From: Effrenium voratum
Lineage: Eukaryota; Sar; Dinophyceae; Suessiales; Symbiodiniaceae
NCBI GenBank assembly: GCA_963377175.1
Contig: CAUJNA010000501.1
Coordinates: 85,001 to 149,000, forward strand
Length of the DNA: 64,000 bases
Direction of reading: 5' to 3'
Positions 31,901-45,749 of the stretch are shown here, piece by piece. Both the position numbers and the translations under genes were made by a program. Each line of letters starts with the position of its first letter. Position 1 is the first letter of the stretch. The notes beneath the pieces are model-generated. The model saw only the letters and a list, made by a program, of their open reading frames with translations. It made no database searches and was not told the DNA's origin.

Positions 31901-34000
31901 ATGTCAACTTCGGAACAATCCTGAGAAGTGTCTTTTAGGACAACTGGGGAACCTGACTAATAGGATTCTCCTGTTTAATTTGAGGTTGGTATTAGAATAG
32001 GACTCCGGGCTTCCCATTTTCCGCGCTCTGCTCACGGCAGGCGATGCCACTTGAATCCAGTCGAAGCTCCGCGAAAGATTGGTGAGAGCCAAGGGAGGCA
32101 GCTTGCAGCACGTTACGCACTTCCACGGGGCCGGCCCCAAGACACCGGCTTTGAACCGCACCGAACACGGGGCCGTGCGTGCGCCTGGCGCATCGCACAA
32201 CTTCCGGCCGGTTGGGCAACTGTCCCACTTGGGAACTGCTTGGTAGATCTACCCTGACTCCCAGGATCTAAGCCTTTGGCACCATTGCACGTGGGGCTTA
32301 TATCTTTGCCAGCATCATTTTAGTCATGGGCAAAGATGCAAGATGCAACCATTGTGCTGGGCTGCATGGGCTCCTGCTCCTGTCCAATTCTCATCCTCAA
32401 AACAGGCTGCATGATCATGTGGGTTCACCACTGGGGCATAAGGCACAGTCCGCACTAGGCCCGGGGGTCACACGCATGGTTTTTCAACAAACGGCATCCG
32501 CTGGAGCATGTGTTCAATGTTTAAGAGGGATATATCCAGAACCCAAACAAATTGGCTTCGCCCAGTGCAGCTAGGCATTGCAAGGGCGTAGCCCTTGGTG
32601 TCACCCGCAGCTTATCCCCAATCCGCACTGGACCGGAATGCGACAAGCATTTCGAGTCATATCTGGCACGGTGCCACGCTCCGGAACCAAGGCGGGCCTT
32701 TGGCCGCGAGTTGTTTTTGGCGCCTGAAAAGCTTGCCAAACACCGTCACACTCTAAGCACCATGCTCCCCGGAAGTACCACCTTCGCGGGCAAAGCGTTG
32801 CCAGCGCACCGTCTCTGGGAAATTTGCATGGAGCAGCGCACCGGGACACACATATGGCTTTGTCTGCAAACTAGGGGAGCCCCAAGTGGTTGGTTTCCTT
32901 AGGGTGTCCCTTCAAAACCAATGAGCAGTTTCGACCAGAAGCGTTAGCAATCTGGCTCAAGAAACCTTGTCCAAGCTGCTTCTTGCTTATCGAGCATGCG
33001 AATTCCTTGCCAAGCAATGTGCCATGCGACACAAATCGCAAAGTGCTGAATCATGTGGATGGTCAAAAATGCAGGGTACTCCTGGCATCCTTTGTAACCC
33101 TTTTGGACCAAGCACGTGGGCCAAGAAAGGGGCCGGGGGCCCAAGCTGCAAACGCGCAGGTGCAATCCAAGACGGAAATCTGCACTCCTTGTGAGATGGT
33201 TTTTGACGCTGTAAACCCAGCCTGAACGAGCGCTACAAGAATACTAGAAAGGAAGCAGGTGAAATATGTCATTTCCATCAAGGTGCCCTTTGGTGGACAT
33301 TACTTGTTTACATGAGCGTGTATGTCCACCAACCAGTATTGACCCCGGCACCCGTTTGCAGTTTACAACTACGTGTCCTGAACATCCCACCTGCAGTGGC
33401 CCAGTCAAGCAGCCAAGGGGTGGGCACGCGTACGTCGTGGGAGCAGGCCGGATGTTAGGAAGGATATGCTGGAAATACCTAAGAATGGCCAGTTGCTTCA
33501 GCTTCCAATCCAGCTGAATGGGTGCAACAGAAAGCCCAGGCCAGTTCTCAAGTGGGCGTGGCTGAATATCGACATGCCAGTGATTGTCGGACTGCAACGA
33601 CGTGAGGGCCAATTTTGACATCTTGTCTCATCTGCTCTCAACACGGCACTTGTTCACGTGACTTCGAAGATGCATTCAAGGCGTGGTTGCCCTGTGCAAC
33701 CTTTTCCCCTTCAACTTGTGTAAGAAAGCACATGTGTTTGTACTATCCAATAAAACGCGGACAACAAATTGAAGGAGAGCAGTTTGACCCACCCGGAAGG
33801 CCATACTGCAAGGTCTTTCGGCACGTGCTGCTCAGCCCGAATCATCACAGCGCGGCCATGTATGCAAGCTTACCGCGTCAAGACTTACTTGGGCCTTGCG
33901 AAGCAATGCATACCTCCAATGCCTACCAAGTGGTTGTTTCTTTATCACAACTTCCCAATGCTGACTTCTTCACATTGAATGATGATACGCCAGTGTTGAG
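28916..34000. other. Non-coding region right of the second YR composite
   Basis: No supported gene. A GC-rich island at about 31120-31250 has open frames on both strands and could be an exon, strand unclear. The phrase CTCCGAATACCCG with a preceding C-rich run occurs near 30170 and 30990. At 29220-29260 the minus strand shows GGGGGTCGAGTCCCC, a T-arm-like word, without the rest of a tRNA. Confidence 0.45.
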
Positions 34001-37000
34001 TGGTGGATGCCTGACTTGATTGGAGAGATCCTAGCGCTGCTTTGCAACATGCTTCACTTGGCCAGCCGCGCAGTGCTGACACTTTGCACGGCACGCGCCG
34101 CGAAGGACATGGCGAACTGGCGAAATCGAGGGTTGCCGGAGCCAGCGAAGCGCTGGTTCTGCATGCACTTGGGGCACATCTTGAAGCCTATAGCGTGGGA
34201 ATCATAGGTCCACGAGACCGTTGGAGGGCAACTCGTGGGCAGAAGCGTCACAGCAAGAGGCCGATTACTCTACTCCTTGGTTTCGTGTTGGCTCACTCTA
34301 TCATTCAGCCGCTTATCCGTTCAGCCTGAGCTGATGGTGCCAAATGAAGGACGCACCTCATTTGAACCTGCCGCTTGCTGTCCTTCCCCCCTTTCACCAA
34401 ATGCCCACTCTCTAAGGCGGAGCCTGATTAAAAATGTTCTCCGACTTCTCCCCAAGAGGGCCTTCTGTGCGCTTGTATGGGAGGGTCCAAGGAGCTGAGA
34501 GGAGGTTTGCCCTCGAGCCGAAAAAAACATAAAGCTGGAGAGCTGGAGAGCCTCTTCTGTTCACCGGCAAAAGAGAACTGACCTCTGAAGCCGAGTTTTC
34601 AGACACATCTAAAGGACTCGTATCTCAACATTTGCTTGGGGCCCGATTTTTAGGGCAATCCACACAGGGCCAGGCATTTGTTTTGGACGGTCGGATCAGG
34701 GTCACGAGGCATTGTTTGACTTGAAGCCAAGCTTTACATGGGCCGCGGATTCCGAAATCCGCTAGTCCAGCAACAGGCATGGGACAAGTTAGGCTCGTCC
34801 CCCAGTTGGCAATGTGCGTCCACCATGTCCCTCTCGAAATTTTGGCCACGAACGATGACCCAGGCGGCCCCTGGTCCAAAGGCTCCACATCTCCCTCAGC
34901 AAGGCCCCGTCACTCGCCTCGAGCTCATGCGGATTGGCGCCTACCTCATGGCGCTCCAAATGGCAACACCTTGCTTGCACCATGCGCAAGGAACCACGCT
35001 GCAGAGAAAGCCTTCTTTCTGACCAGGTTCCATGGGAAAGGGGCAGTTGCTCTCTGAGAGCAAGAAGCGCATGTCGCGCCGGTCTTGCGTCGCCGTCCCT
35101 GCAACCTTCGAGGCCTTCGTGGTCAGAGGCCTTCTGCACCAAATGCTCACTTCCGGACTGGGGGCTCGCAGCGCCAAGCCGATGGCCTCAAACAGGGCCA
35201 TCCGCTTCGCGAGGCTCGCCCGACATCGTCTGCCGCCAGGCAAACTCAGGCAACTCATCCGCACGCAGGTAACGTCTCGGTGCGTGCACGTGCCAAACGT
35301 CTCCCGCGACCTCTGGAGTTGAAACCGACCTGGGCAACTCGCGGAGGCGATCCAACTGGCATTCACACTGCCAGTCCCAGCAAGCCGCTGCTACGGCTGC
35401 TCATCTGGGAGAACATCAAACCAGCTGATCCGAGTGAATCAAGCTGGGATTTGCTGAAGTCTTGGATCCTGTCGTCCTTCCATGGAGTTAACCGATTGGG
35501 AACCCTCTTTGGAGGGTGTTGAAAATGAAATGAGAAGGAAACGGGCCATCTTGTTGGGTGGGGCACTCCCATTTTTCTTCGACAAAGGAGCTGCAAAGAC
35601 GAATAGTCGCAATCCAGGCTTCCACACGAATCGCGGCAGTCCAGACTTCCCCTCAATCGGACACAGATTTGTCTTGGAGAAAACAGACGCGGTGTCCGAT
35701 CGAAAATCAAATTCAGACCCTCCTTTTTGCGGCCTTTGGTTCGGTCGACCGATAGGTTTTCCACCAACCCATGGCAAAAAGACAGCGCGGTGCTCGCATG
35801 CAGGCACTGAACACCGGCAAAAAGTGTTTGGCGGGAAGCAGCTTCGCCGGGTGGCGACGGGGCCACTGCCCCTGGCGAAAGATGCCCCATGCTCTGCACA
35901 GGTTCTCGAGGGGCAGGTAGCCCGACATCGCGTGAGCGGCCCAGATGCCGAGAGAAGCGCAACTTCTCAGAAAGGGCTCTTAAACAATGGGAATCCCCTG
36001 CGACCACTTGAAGAGACATACAGCCCTGAAGCAAAGCTGGCGAACACATGCTCACTCGAAAGGCAGAAGGCTAGTCGCTGAAGCCTGCCTGAGTATCCCC
36101 ACATGTCAGCCGCTGAAAATTAAATCCTGGAACTAAGCAACATATTTTGCTAACCATGCTCTCAAATGCCACTGCAAAAAAATAGCATCGGCACCTTTGC
36201 TGCGGAATGCCAGCACCTAGTGCAGCCATGCACTTTCAGCTTACCTGGACAAACATAAGCAGCTCGCTGTGTGCAGAAGGAGAAACTCCAAAATGGAGGG
36301 CTGGCTCATGCGATTTGCTCACGTTCACACTCGAGGAATGACTCCACAGGAAAAACGTATGGAAAGAAAACCCCAGAAAGTTTGGCGCGTCTTGGAAAGC
36401 TGCGGATTGTCGCACTCAACCCAGCGGGCAATCTGGCCCCAGGATCTGGGAGAAGGGAAGTCGCCACGAACACAAAGGCCGAGATGAGCCGTTGGTGCAA
36501 AGCATCGTCCGTATCTTCCAGAGCCCGGGCCGCGGTTCAGAGCCAACCCCAAGCACGACATCGGCACCGGGGTCCGGGAAGCAGAGATCTTCTGCGCGCG
36601 TCGGTGCGCTCGAGTCGGCTTTCGAAAGACCAGCCATGGACGGCAATGCGCCCTAAAAGATGAGCGCCCGGCCCGTCCCGCACCTGTCTCGGTTGACCCT
36701 AAATGAAGTCTAATGAAGAGATGGGCTCCTTTTGGATGCTACACACTTGTCCTTTGGCGCAAGCGATCGGAACCCGCCTGGAACCTGTTAAACCGGGCCC
36801 CTGCCTGTCAGCTTTTTCGGACACAGCGACTCGAATCATGCGCACAACGGCGCCGGGTGAGAGTCGCGCAGGCCATTCCCAGTTGAGCAAAGAACCGGAG
36901 ACAAAAAACGCCCCAGCCACCGGGGATAACCTTTTTGCAGAGCAACCGTTCCCTACGTCACTAAGTTTGGATACCTTTGGAATCTAGAGCGGTGCCTTTT

Positions 37001-38930
37001 TTGCCACTGATGTCCTTTTGCTGAACGCTTCGCCGATTCGACGGCTCAAAGGATACGGCGAAGCTTCGGTCTCAGGGGTTCACTTTTGAAGCGCCCGCGC
37101 GCGTGGTCTCAGCCGTGTCCTTTTGGCTCGGATGCATGTGAAAGCAACCTCCGTCCAAGGCCAAACGCACAAACGACGCGACCGACCAATCGCGGGCTTG
37201 TCCGACTCAAGCGCCCGGGAGCGACAGGGCGAGAAGCACATCCGGCACAAACGGCTCTCACCGAAACAAACCCAGCTTCCAAAGAACCAAGCGCCGGTCT
37301 CCTGCAAAAGGCTACTTTTATCTCGGATCGGCGCGCCTGCCGAGCTTTCAACAACCATGCGCGAGGTGCAAGGATTGGAGTGTCAAAAACAGGGGCCTCT
37401 TTTTGGATGAAGCGAAACCCGCAACTTTGGAGGGTTCCCCATCTTTAGGAACCAACCCGCAAATTTCAGGCAGGCTCGCGCTTGAACGCGAGACACGCTT
37501 TCTAGGAGCGAGCTAAATACTTCAATACCCATTAAATCGCTTGCGAATCCTCGGGGCCTCCATAGATCCCTTGCGATGACGTCTCATCGTGGTGACCCCG
37601 CGCTCTGCAGAAATGGAAGACTGCGTCGCGGCTTTAGCGAAACATCAACGAGCGTCCGCCTCTCGCGGAATAGGCCGCGACTTGGAAAGATGCTTGGCGT
37701 ATCACCTTGAAGCCTGTCAACATCCTGGAGCCCTTTGAAAAGGGACCCCTTGAAAAGGGCTCCAGGAAAGCTTCCCCCGGAGCCCAGCCGCTCAGCTCCA
37801 CGGTTCCTAGGCGCTGTTACCCACAGAAAGACGGGCGGCAGGTGCAGCAGGCCGCACTGCGCTCAAGCAAAAAAGGTCAAAGCTACTCGGCTGCTGAACA
37901 ACATGCAATCTCCCTCCAAACACGTCCAAGCATAGGGAGCCTTGGGTTTAGAACCCAATCTCTTTGGCAGCGGACTCACACAGTGTCGGGCTTGTTGATC
38001 TTAAGCAAACAAAAGCCGGGTGCGGCTGTCCCGTTGGGTCGGGTGGCAAGCGACGGGCTCATGGCGTAGCAAAGCCCCCGCCGACCCCCAGCACCGTCCA
38101 GACGGTCCAGTCATCCGTGATCTCGGCGCGAGAGCGCAGCTCTGCGTCCAGCCGGTCAAATGACTCTGATGGCATCAATCGAGATCCAGTGCCAAACGAG
38201 ACCGCAAGATGTCCGCGACGAGCATTGGAACAAAGCATAGGATGCAATCCACGGGCATCAGCGGCTTTCGAGAGGAGTCCTTGCCTCTTGCGGTCATGTC
38301 CATGGCATGGCAAGCGATACCCACTTCATTCATGCAATTGAACAAAGGACATGCTTGTTCTTGATGGATTAAAACATTGTCAACAGTGCAACTTACATCA
38401 CTGCCAATTGTGTCCTTGCAATCAGCCCGTGCAACTTGTCTTGCTCTTCCCCGTAAGAGCATTGCCAGGGTGCTTGCAATGGTTGGTTTGAGACCCGAAT
38501 AAGCTTTAAGTGGGGCATACCTTGCCGGAGATCTGGAGATGCCTGCGACTACTGCTCCAAAGAGAACATCAAATGGAAGAGACTGCGACAACAAATGCAG
38601 GCCTGTCAAAATCCCTTCAAAAAATAGTCCTATCTGTCGCTGCCTGGCGGTCATGAGTAGTTGCAAAGTTGCACACATTCTGGCCGAGTTGTTCCCTTTG
38701 TCAAAACATGGCAAACATCAACATGTTTGACAGAAACCCTTTTGGCTTACCATACATATCTTTGGACGCAACCTTTCCAGGTCTTGCTTAAATGCATGTT
38801 GCAGCCGACCTGCGCTCAGACAAGCACATCTTCCGGGCAGTTGAGCCACTCCTGCGCACACTCCTTCCCCGTATTGTATGGGACCCCCACAATGGTGTCG
38901 TTCTGCGCTGCCCTAAGGCTCAACGTTTTG
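34001..38930. other. Non-coding or weakly coding region
   Basis: Longer overlapping open frames occur on both strands at about 34050-34330, 34790-35370, 35480-36080, 37080-37450 and 38175-38714. Base composition is richer in G+C than the surroundings, but no domain, start context or conserved motif could be recognised. They may include exons or decayed elements. No function is assigned. Confidence 0.35.
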
Positions 38931-38940
38931 ACGGTAAAGG

Positions 38941-39027
38941 GAGAGAGAAAGAGAGAGAGAGAGAGAGACAGACGACAAAGAGAAGAACAAGAGAGTGCAA
39001 AAGAAAGAGAACGAGAAAGAGAAAGCT
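38941..39027. repeat. Purine-rich (GA)n tract
   Basis: About 85 bases of G and A on the plus strand, with a core of GAGAGA repeats and few pyrimidines. Confidence 0.9.
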
Positions 39028-42000
39028 TCAATGTCAAACGTCATCCAGTATGTATACTTAATCCTAAATCAAAGAATTCCCGGCTGTTTCTCGTCTGATG
39101 ATTCCAGATCCCTGAAGGGCAAGCAGTCAAAAAGGCCACACTCCTAGTAGAAAAGTTTGGAGCCCTTTCTGGGGTCGACCCCATTTGGGCCCAAACGATC
39201 CATGGGGGGGCAAGGAAAATATATAAACAGATCGCATACCAAATGTGTACCCTTACGGGCTTGGCCATGGCCTGCCCACATTGTGTTCACTTGGTGGGGT
39301 CCAACCAACCCGTTCAAGAAAAAGCAAACAGCCCATGCACGCAAACAAAAACTTTCGCGACCTCCACCACGAAGCTCTTGCGGAGAGCAACACAAGGACC
39401 AAAAGGTATCTGTATGCAGTTGTTGCCTTGCGGACGACTCCCATATGGACCAACAGACAAACACAAGGCAAGATCTGGCCGAAAAATACAATAGTATCGC
39501 GGCAAAGATATCATGGTATTGCGCAGCACCTAATGCCTGTAACCCTTGGAACATTACTTACGCGTGGACCAACATAGTATATGCCAGAGTTGTTCACAAA
39601 AAAACACAAGATGGTCTGCTACGGCACCTCACATAATAGAACTCGATCAGAGACCAACTGATTCAAGAAATGACTGCTAACATGCGCCAAAGTACACGCT
39701 TATAATTCGGTTGTTACTTGAACAAAGGAACTAGCTGTTCATAGAAGAAGGCAGAACTGCCAATATTGCATTTGCCGGCAAAGAAAGTATTAGCGCTTTC
39801 TGGCAAAGGTGCGTAGCCTACAACCAGAGTGCTGCCAATGACAGACAGAACTATTCGCGGAATACACTTTAGAATTTTGCGCCAAAGCACATACCGCTAC
39901 TGTCTGGCATCTAAGACCAAATTAATGAGAGACCTAACTGTTCAATGCATATTATGATCATGATGTTTGCATGCGGCAAGCCACCAACACTGCCGCTCGC
40001 CGGAAGCAGCACGCAACAAGGAGCTGGGATCCCCCTTTGCATGCACCAAGTGAGCTTGTGTGGGAATGGGGGTACGCCCTTATTTTCCGAAGGTTGCTGA
40101 TGGTTCTCATGATTTGGTCCACTCTAAAGCTTCCTTTTGTCCAAGCTCACTTTCTGAACAGGCGTCAGCGGTGTTCAGGCCGCGTCACTACGAGCTGATC
40201 AGTGCTGCTTCAAAGCCCGACGCTGGAGCGGAGCATCTTATGCTATTCTCCTGGCAACAGGCGCCCCAAGCTCTGAGTCATGGCTGGACGAGAACGTTGG
40301 AGATGGGGCACAGCGATGCGTGGAAGCTTGGGTTATGCAGTTCAGCTCTCCCATTGGTCAAGCAGGCAGAGAACCTAGACGTGACCCAGGGAACACCAAG
40401 GAAGCGCAACTCCTCGAAGGAGAACCAAACTCCCTCTTACGGGGAAAACAAATGCTGCCAGATATTCTTGGGACAACAGAGATTGCCCCCGTCGTTTTCC
40501 ATGCGTTGCTCGCGCCTGCGCTTCTGGTGGACCAGCTGTCATCCTTGCTCTTCGTCAAGAAACGGCGAGTGGGAGCCCCAAAGCCAGAAAGTTCCACTGG
40601 CTATGCGTCATTCGTGGATACGGCAAACAGCTTTGGCACGCCGCGCCTCAGGAGAAGCTGATTGGCAGTGGATGGCAAGCCGCTGAGCGAGCTGCTGCAG
40701 CTGTTGTGGCTGTTTCGGCCCCATCCAGCAAGTTGTTTCACGCAACGCCATGGTGCGTCTTCAGGATGCCCCAGCCTTCCCTGCGCCAACAGCTCAAGCC
40801 TCTCGCCTATCGTTCTCGGGCATTAGGTGTCTATGGCACAGTCAGAAAGTTCCACTATACGTCATCCGTGGACATGGCGGACTTGAGGCTGTGAGCTCTT
40901 GGGCGTGACTCCACACATGGCGCAGCTCTGGCTTTGGCACCGAAGCATGCAAAGTTGACAGCTGGGGCGAGTCGAGGGCAACAAATGCGGAGACTGGGCG
41001 CAATGATTAATGTCCATTTCGGATGCCCTTGAGCAAATCACTGGCTTCAGAGAATTGATTTGATTATACAACTACCCCCGAAAGAAGCCGAGGTGAACAA
41101 TACATTGCTTTGAGCGCCGGAATGGTGCGTACCAGGCACTGCCGACAGGTCCCTACTCCCAGCATAGGGGCGGCCAGGAAGCGGAGGACCAGGGTGGGGC
41201 GTCTTGCAGCTGAGTCTCCACGATGTAAACAGACAACAGAACACCAAGTCCCCGCAACATCTCCGCAGCCGGGCTCCAAGCCGCATCCCACACAAAGTCC
41301 GGACCATTTTTGAGCTGAGGCTGCCGATGGTGCCACCATCCGCAGCAGTAGTGACATCGGCTTCCCCGCGCCACGGAAAAGCCTAAGCCGCACAGTCCTC
41401 ACGCCCACACGTTGGCCTCGCCTAATTGCGCCGCAATGCCCGTGGGCAAACTTTTGCGCGCAGGGGCGCCCAAGTCAGCATGTTTCTGACTGCTTTCACT
41501 ACCAGTAATTCGAAAGGACCTGTTTTGCAATATCCATCTCTTTTTTCCAGGCGGAACTCAGCTAAATGTGCATTCTTCATTTCTGGCCCATGGCCAGCTC
41601 ATATTTAACGAAAACTCCCACAAGTCCCAAACTTGCCGTCTGCCTACACCCACAAGATTCAAAACACTCAAGAAAACAGAGCATTGCTCCCGCAAATGAT
41701 GCATAAGAAAGCAACGGACAGACTTAAAAATCCCGCAAAGGACTGGAGAAAAAGCTGGGGCTCAAATGCGTCTGCTGAGTCATTGCGACCAGTTGGACAG
41801 CATTTGCTCTCAAAAGCGAGCAGCACGTGGACACGCGCAACGATGTGTAGACACGGGCAACGATGTGCTCGAATGCTCACTTTCGCTGGGTAAGATTCAG
41901 GCACTTGTGTAATTAGCCGTGTTGGATTTGGCCCAAGAAGTGTGGTTTGTCAAAAACACCAAACACATGGAATGCAATCCAGGCAACTCCACAACAGACA

Positions 42001-43160
42001 CTAGATTCCCGCCATTGTGCTACCACAAGCTCCAGCAAACACGAACAGCAGTTGCACGCAAAGGCGAGCAGCCCATGGTCACACGCAACAATGCGCTTGG
42101 CTCCATTCGGCGGGCAAAGACTCAGGCGCGTGCGCGCACGTGGTCCGCATCAGAATGCAGCTCAGGCTGACCTAGAACTTTGCTCTTGCCGGCGTCAATG
42201 CTAGCCTGCTTCACGAGACGATGGGGTCTAGGCTTTGGCACGTGCCCGCGAAACTTGCCACCCTTTGGCAGAAGGAATGAAAAGGGTGATCGGGTGAACT
42301 TGACAAACCGGGCACTGTACATCCACATGTGCAGCATACTTAAGATGCACATGGACTCGCAAAGAACGCGTTTCTCCGAGAGCATTTAGACTCCTCTTTG
42401 GCAATGACACTATCCCTGTTTCCAAATTTGAGAATCAGTCAGGTATCAGGAAGTAGGCCGAAGTAGGCTTTTGATATCCACGGTTTGTCCCGTGAGCTCG
42501 TAGGTTTGCAATTGGCGAGTGCAGCTTCCAATTGAGAACATCTCACGAGTGTGCGCACCTTGGATGCAAAAGAGACACCCATATGGGTGTGGCTCACAAT
42601 TACACAGGAGGGGTTACGCAGGTTTTGGTCCATGTTTCCACTTACCAGGGTTCCATTTTGGTACCGGTTTTTGAGCCACAGCCATATTCTCCCCAGTTCG
42701 AATTGCAGAGTCGTTCACGTGGGTTTCCGCGAATGGCACAAGCAGGCTGTGATCCAAATTGCGGCGCAATTGCACACTGCGATCACAAAGTGGTTGCAGT
42801 GCATAGCTCCAACGAGAAAATCAGTATTTGGGCATGCGTCAAAATAAGACCTCCAAAATGGTGGCTGTCCGTTTGGCTTCGCTGCAAACCAACCTGAAAA
42901 GGGCACCTGCAAAAACAAACACACAAAACACACACCCATTTCAGTGTGAGCTCGGCAATGGCAGCTCGCTCGCTGCATGTACGGCCCGCAGAAGGCCACA
43001 AGTCGCTGATACCCAGCTCTTTCTGATGCCCTCGCTAGTCAATGGCAGGACTCTGCAGCAAGCAAAGGAAACAACGACAACCGTGTGACGACCCCCCATC
43101 CGAAACGCCGCACGTTTGCAATGAGATATGATAACCGTTGCCCCCAGAAAAGGGCAAGCC
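39028..43160. other. Non-coding region with local duplications
   Basis: No supported gene. CAGAAAGTTCCACT followed by CGTGGA occurs near 40586 and 40847 in otherwise diverged context. A second diverged duplication relates about 41808-41912 to 42060-42135 (GCGAGCAGC, ACACGCAAC and AGACTCAGGC or near matches). Confidence 0.4.
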
Positions 43161-43173
43161 ACACAGACACACG

Positions 43174-43208
<35 letters not shown>
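43161..43208. repeat. (CA)n microsatellite
   Basis: CA repeats followed by a C-rich run. Confidence 0.95.
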
Positions 43209-43212
<4 letters not shown>

Positions 43213-43982
43213 GCCCCCCCCCCCAACCCAAACACACCCTCTCGCAAGACGACCAGAAAATCCTTGAGTGCAGTGTCAACAGCGAGTGGGGGCACTCAAC
43301 TTCTACCAAAACCATGAGATCTTCGGAGAAAGTCGCACAGCGAATCGGAGAACGTCTCTCTTATTGATTGCCCCCAAGTTTGCATTCTTCCTGATATGTG
43401 TGTGAGTGTGTTCCTTTTGGTACTGATGTTGCTTGTTCAGAGTAAATCGAACTGGATTTATACACTTGTGTGATACATCGTGCTAAACAAATGGACAAAG
43501 CATACGGAATGAGGATCAAGCAATGACAGCCAGCCAAACTCCTGCACCTTCCAGCATGTTTGGAAACCGCTGAATGCCAGTTTTGGAGTTGCAGCCACGC
43601 AGAACCATCGTGGATTCTCTTTATTGAGAACCTGCTGGGGGACATTTGGGGACTTGGTGTTTGGCACACCTTCCTCCAAAGCAGCGCAAAAAGAAGAACA
43701 AAAAGAGGAGCTTCCTCCTGAGCCAGGGCCAAGATGACTTCCTTCCCCTTGGACTGTCGGACTCCGATGGGCTTTGCCCCTTTTCCTTTTTTCTCAGCCC
43801 ACGTCGATGACGTCCATCGCCTTGGGCTCCTTCCGCACGGTTTTGCAGGGGACGCCGCGGGTTTGAGATTGATACCCGAAACCAACGAGCCATGTCCTTT
43901 TTTTTGAGGCAACCTCTTTGCTTGGTGCGTTTAAAGGAGAACCAAAACAAAAACAGCATTTTGGAGAAGTCCCAAACCAAAC

Positions 43983-44075
43983 CAAGCAAGAAGCAAGCAA
44001 GCAAGCAAGCAAGCAAGCAAACAAAGAAACAAACAAACAAACAAACAAACAAACAAACAAACAAACAAACAAACA
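43983..44075. repeat. Composite (AAGC)n/(AAAC)n tetranucleotide tract
   Basis: AAGC repeats pass into AAAC repeats, as in the tract at 21015. Confidence 0.95.
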
Positions 44076-45430
44076 GGCCGCTCAAATACACATCCTACCG
44101 CTGTATACGTCGGCCACCAACCCCAGTGGTTGAGCCCTTCCAGCTTATGCGGCCCAATGAATTCTCCTGTCGGGTGCGCTGCATCAGCCAGCCTGCCAGT
44201 TTCGTTTTGTGGGCCTTCGAGGTGACATTCCCAAGAACTTCCCGGATTTCCTCAGGGCTACATGTGCCTGATTATTGCAAGCCACTCACTCTCTTGGCGT
44301 CCTTTATGCGAATCTCTATGATTGCTATCTGGAACCCGAGAAAAGAAAAGAAGAAGAACAAAGAAAGGAGGATCCCCAACAGCACCGTAGGGGTTTTGCA
44401 GATGCTCGCAGAGCTCGCGGAACTTTAGCTCAAGCAGCCCTGGACCACGCGGAGCCTATCTGGGCTGAGACCCCATCGCTTCAGCTGTGGGGGCGGGGGC
44501 GGGGAATATCCGTGACCACTACCACCTCGGAGAGTGCACACATGAGTCATAATCAAAACCTGGAAGCAACAAGGTCTACCCATAAGGTAAAGAACAACAA
44601 AGGGTGGTCGCATCTATTTTTTGAGTTGGGGCTCTCCATTCCTACCCTTCATCTACACACATGACAGCCAGCACACGTCGAGCAGTCGAGCCCTCTGATT
44701 ACACCTATTACATACTTGTCAATATGTAGTCGTATCTACAAATATACTACACAGCGCATTTATTGCGAGATGATTCACCCGGAAAGCAATTGCTTTTGTT
44801 CACACACTTCACTTTGCGTCAACCAGAGAAGCGATTTGCATCCGCTCCTTTTTCTCTTGGGTGTCCTGCTTCTCCTGCTTCACCGCAACGTCTCTGCCTG
44901 AGCGCGCAAGCCAAAGGGCTGCTCAGCGCTAGTTGGTGGTTTGGATTGGCGGCTTGGATTTGGATTTGAACCCCTGGTTCTTGCAGAGGGTACATGGGAA
45001 GTGAGCAAACAGTTGGCACAAGCTGCAAGAACTGATGCAGCTCCCCCCGCAAGGGGAAATCACTCTCCTGCGCATCAGAATTGGGAGAAAAAAAGACTTT
45101 GTAGAGGAATTATGAGCAACGCCGCATTTCACCCCACCAGAAACCCAAACAAATGCACTACCAGCACTGTCTAGTATGGTTGCTATAGATACCAATTTTG
45201 TCTTACATCATCACAAGGGTACCCTGAGAAAACTGCGCACACACCCAAATTTGCCTAGGGGCCCTTGTGCTTGATGGCTGATGACTCCACACACAGTGTG
45301 TGTGTGTGTGTGTGACTGTTTGCTGGCGCATGAACAATTGCGTAATGCTGACCTCGGATTGAAAACCCATCCTACCAGAAAGGGGGGGTCCCTCCAAAAG
45401 TGATGAACTCCGCCACAAAAACGGGCACAC
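44076..45430. other. Non-coding flank left of the Penelope-like element
   Basis: No gene seen. A (TG)n tract lies at 45297-45314, about 115 bp before the element's outer repeat. Confidence 0.5.
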
Positions 45431-45728
45431 ACACACTTATCTCGAGAGGCTTCACTAGCCGAGATGCAGAACGCAGTCAGTAAAAATGCTTGAATGCAAA
45501 TGCAAATCAACAGGTCACAACATCGACACCGAACAGGAAGCAACAGCGACAAACAGAAACCGCAAAAAGAATCAGGAAAGAGGGTCAGGAAATAGGCAGG
45601 TACGCCGGATTGATCAGATCCGGTATCCACCGAAATGCCGTAGCTTCATTGGACTGGATAGGCAAATCGGCTCCAGTCCCCCTGCAATGTGGAATTTCCG
45701 TCCGTGCTCCAGGACGCTTCACACACAC
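45431..45728 (-). repeat. Pseudo-LTR, downstream copy
   Basis: A 298-bp direct repeat of 51520-51817 with one visible substitution (G here, A there, in GATGCAGAACG near 45469). It begins 22 bp after the RT stop codon. Confidence 0.9.
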
Positions 45729-45749
45729 GGAGCCCCAACTGGGGCGACA

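Noticed and set aside
34789..35370. Overlapping open frames on both strands with Cys pairs
   Set aside because: Readings on both strands look equally plausible and neither continues, so no gene is called.
37700..37800. Direct repeat CCTTGAAAAGGG
   Set aside because: Short low-complexity word common throughout the window. Not a distinct element.
38175..38714. 179-codon minus-strand open frame
   Set aside because: No domain, no neighbour support and competing frames on the plus strand. Not convincing as a gene.
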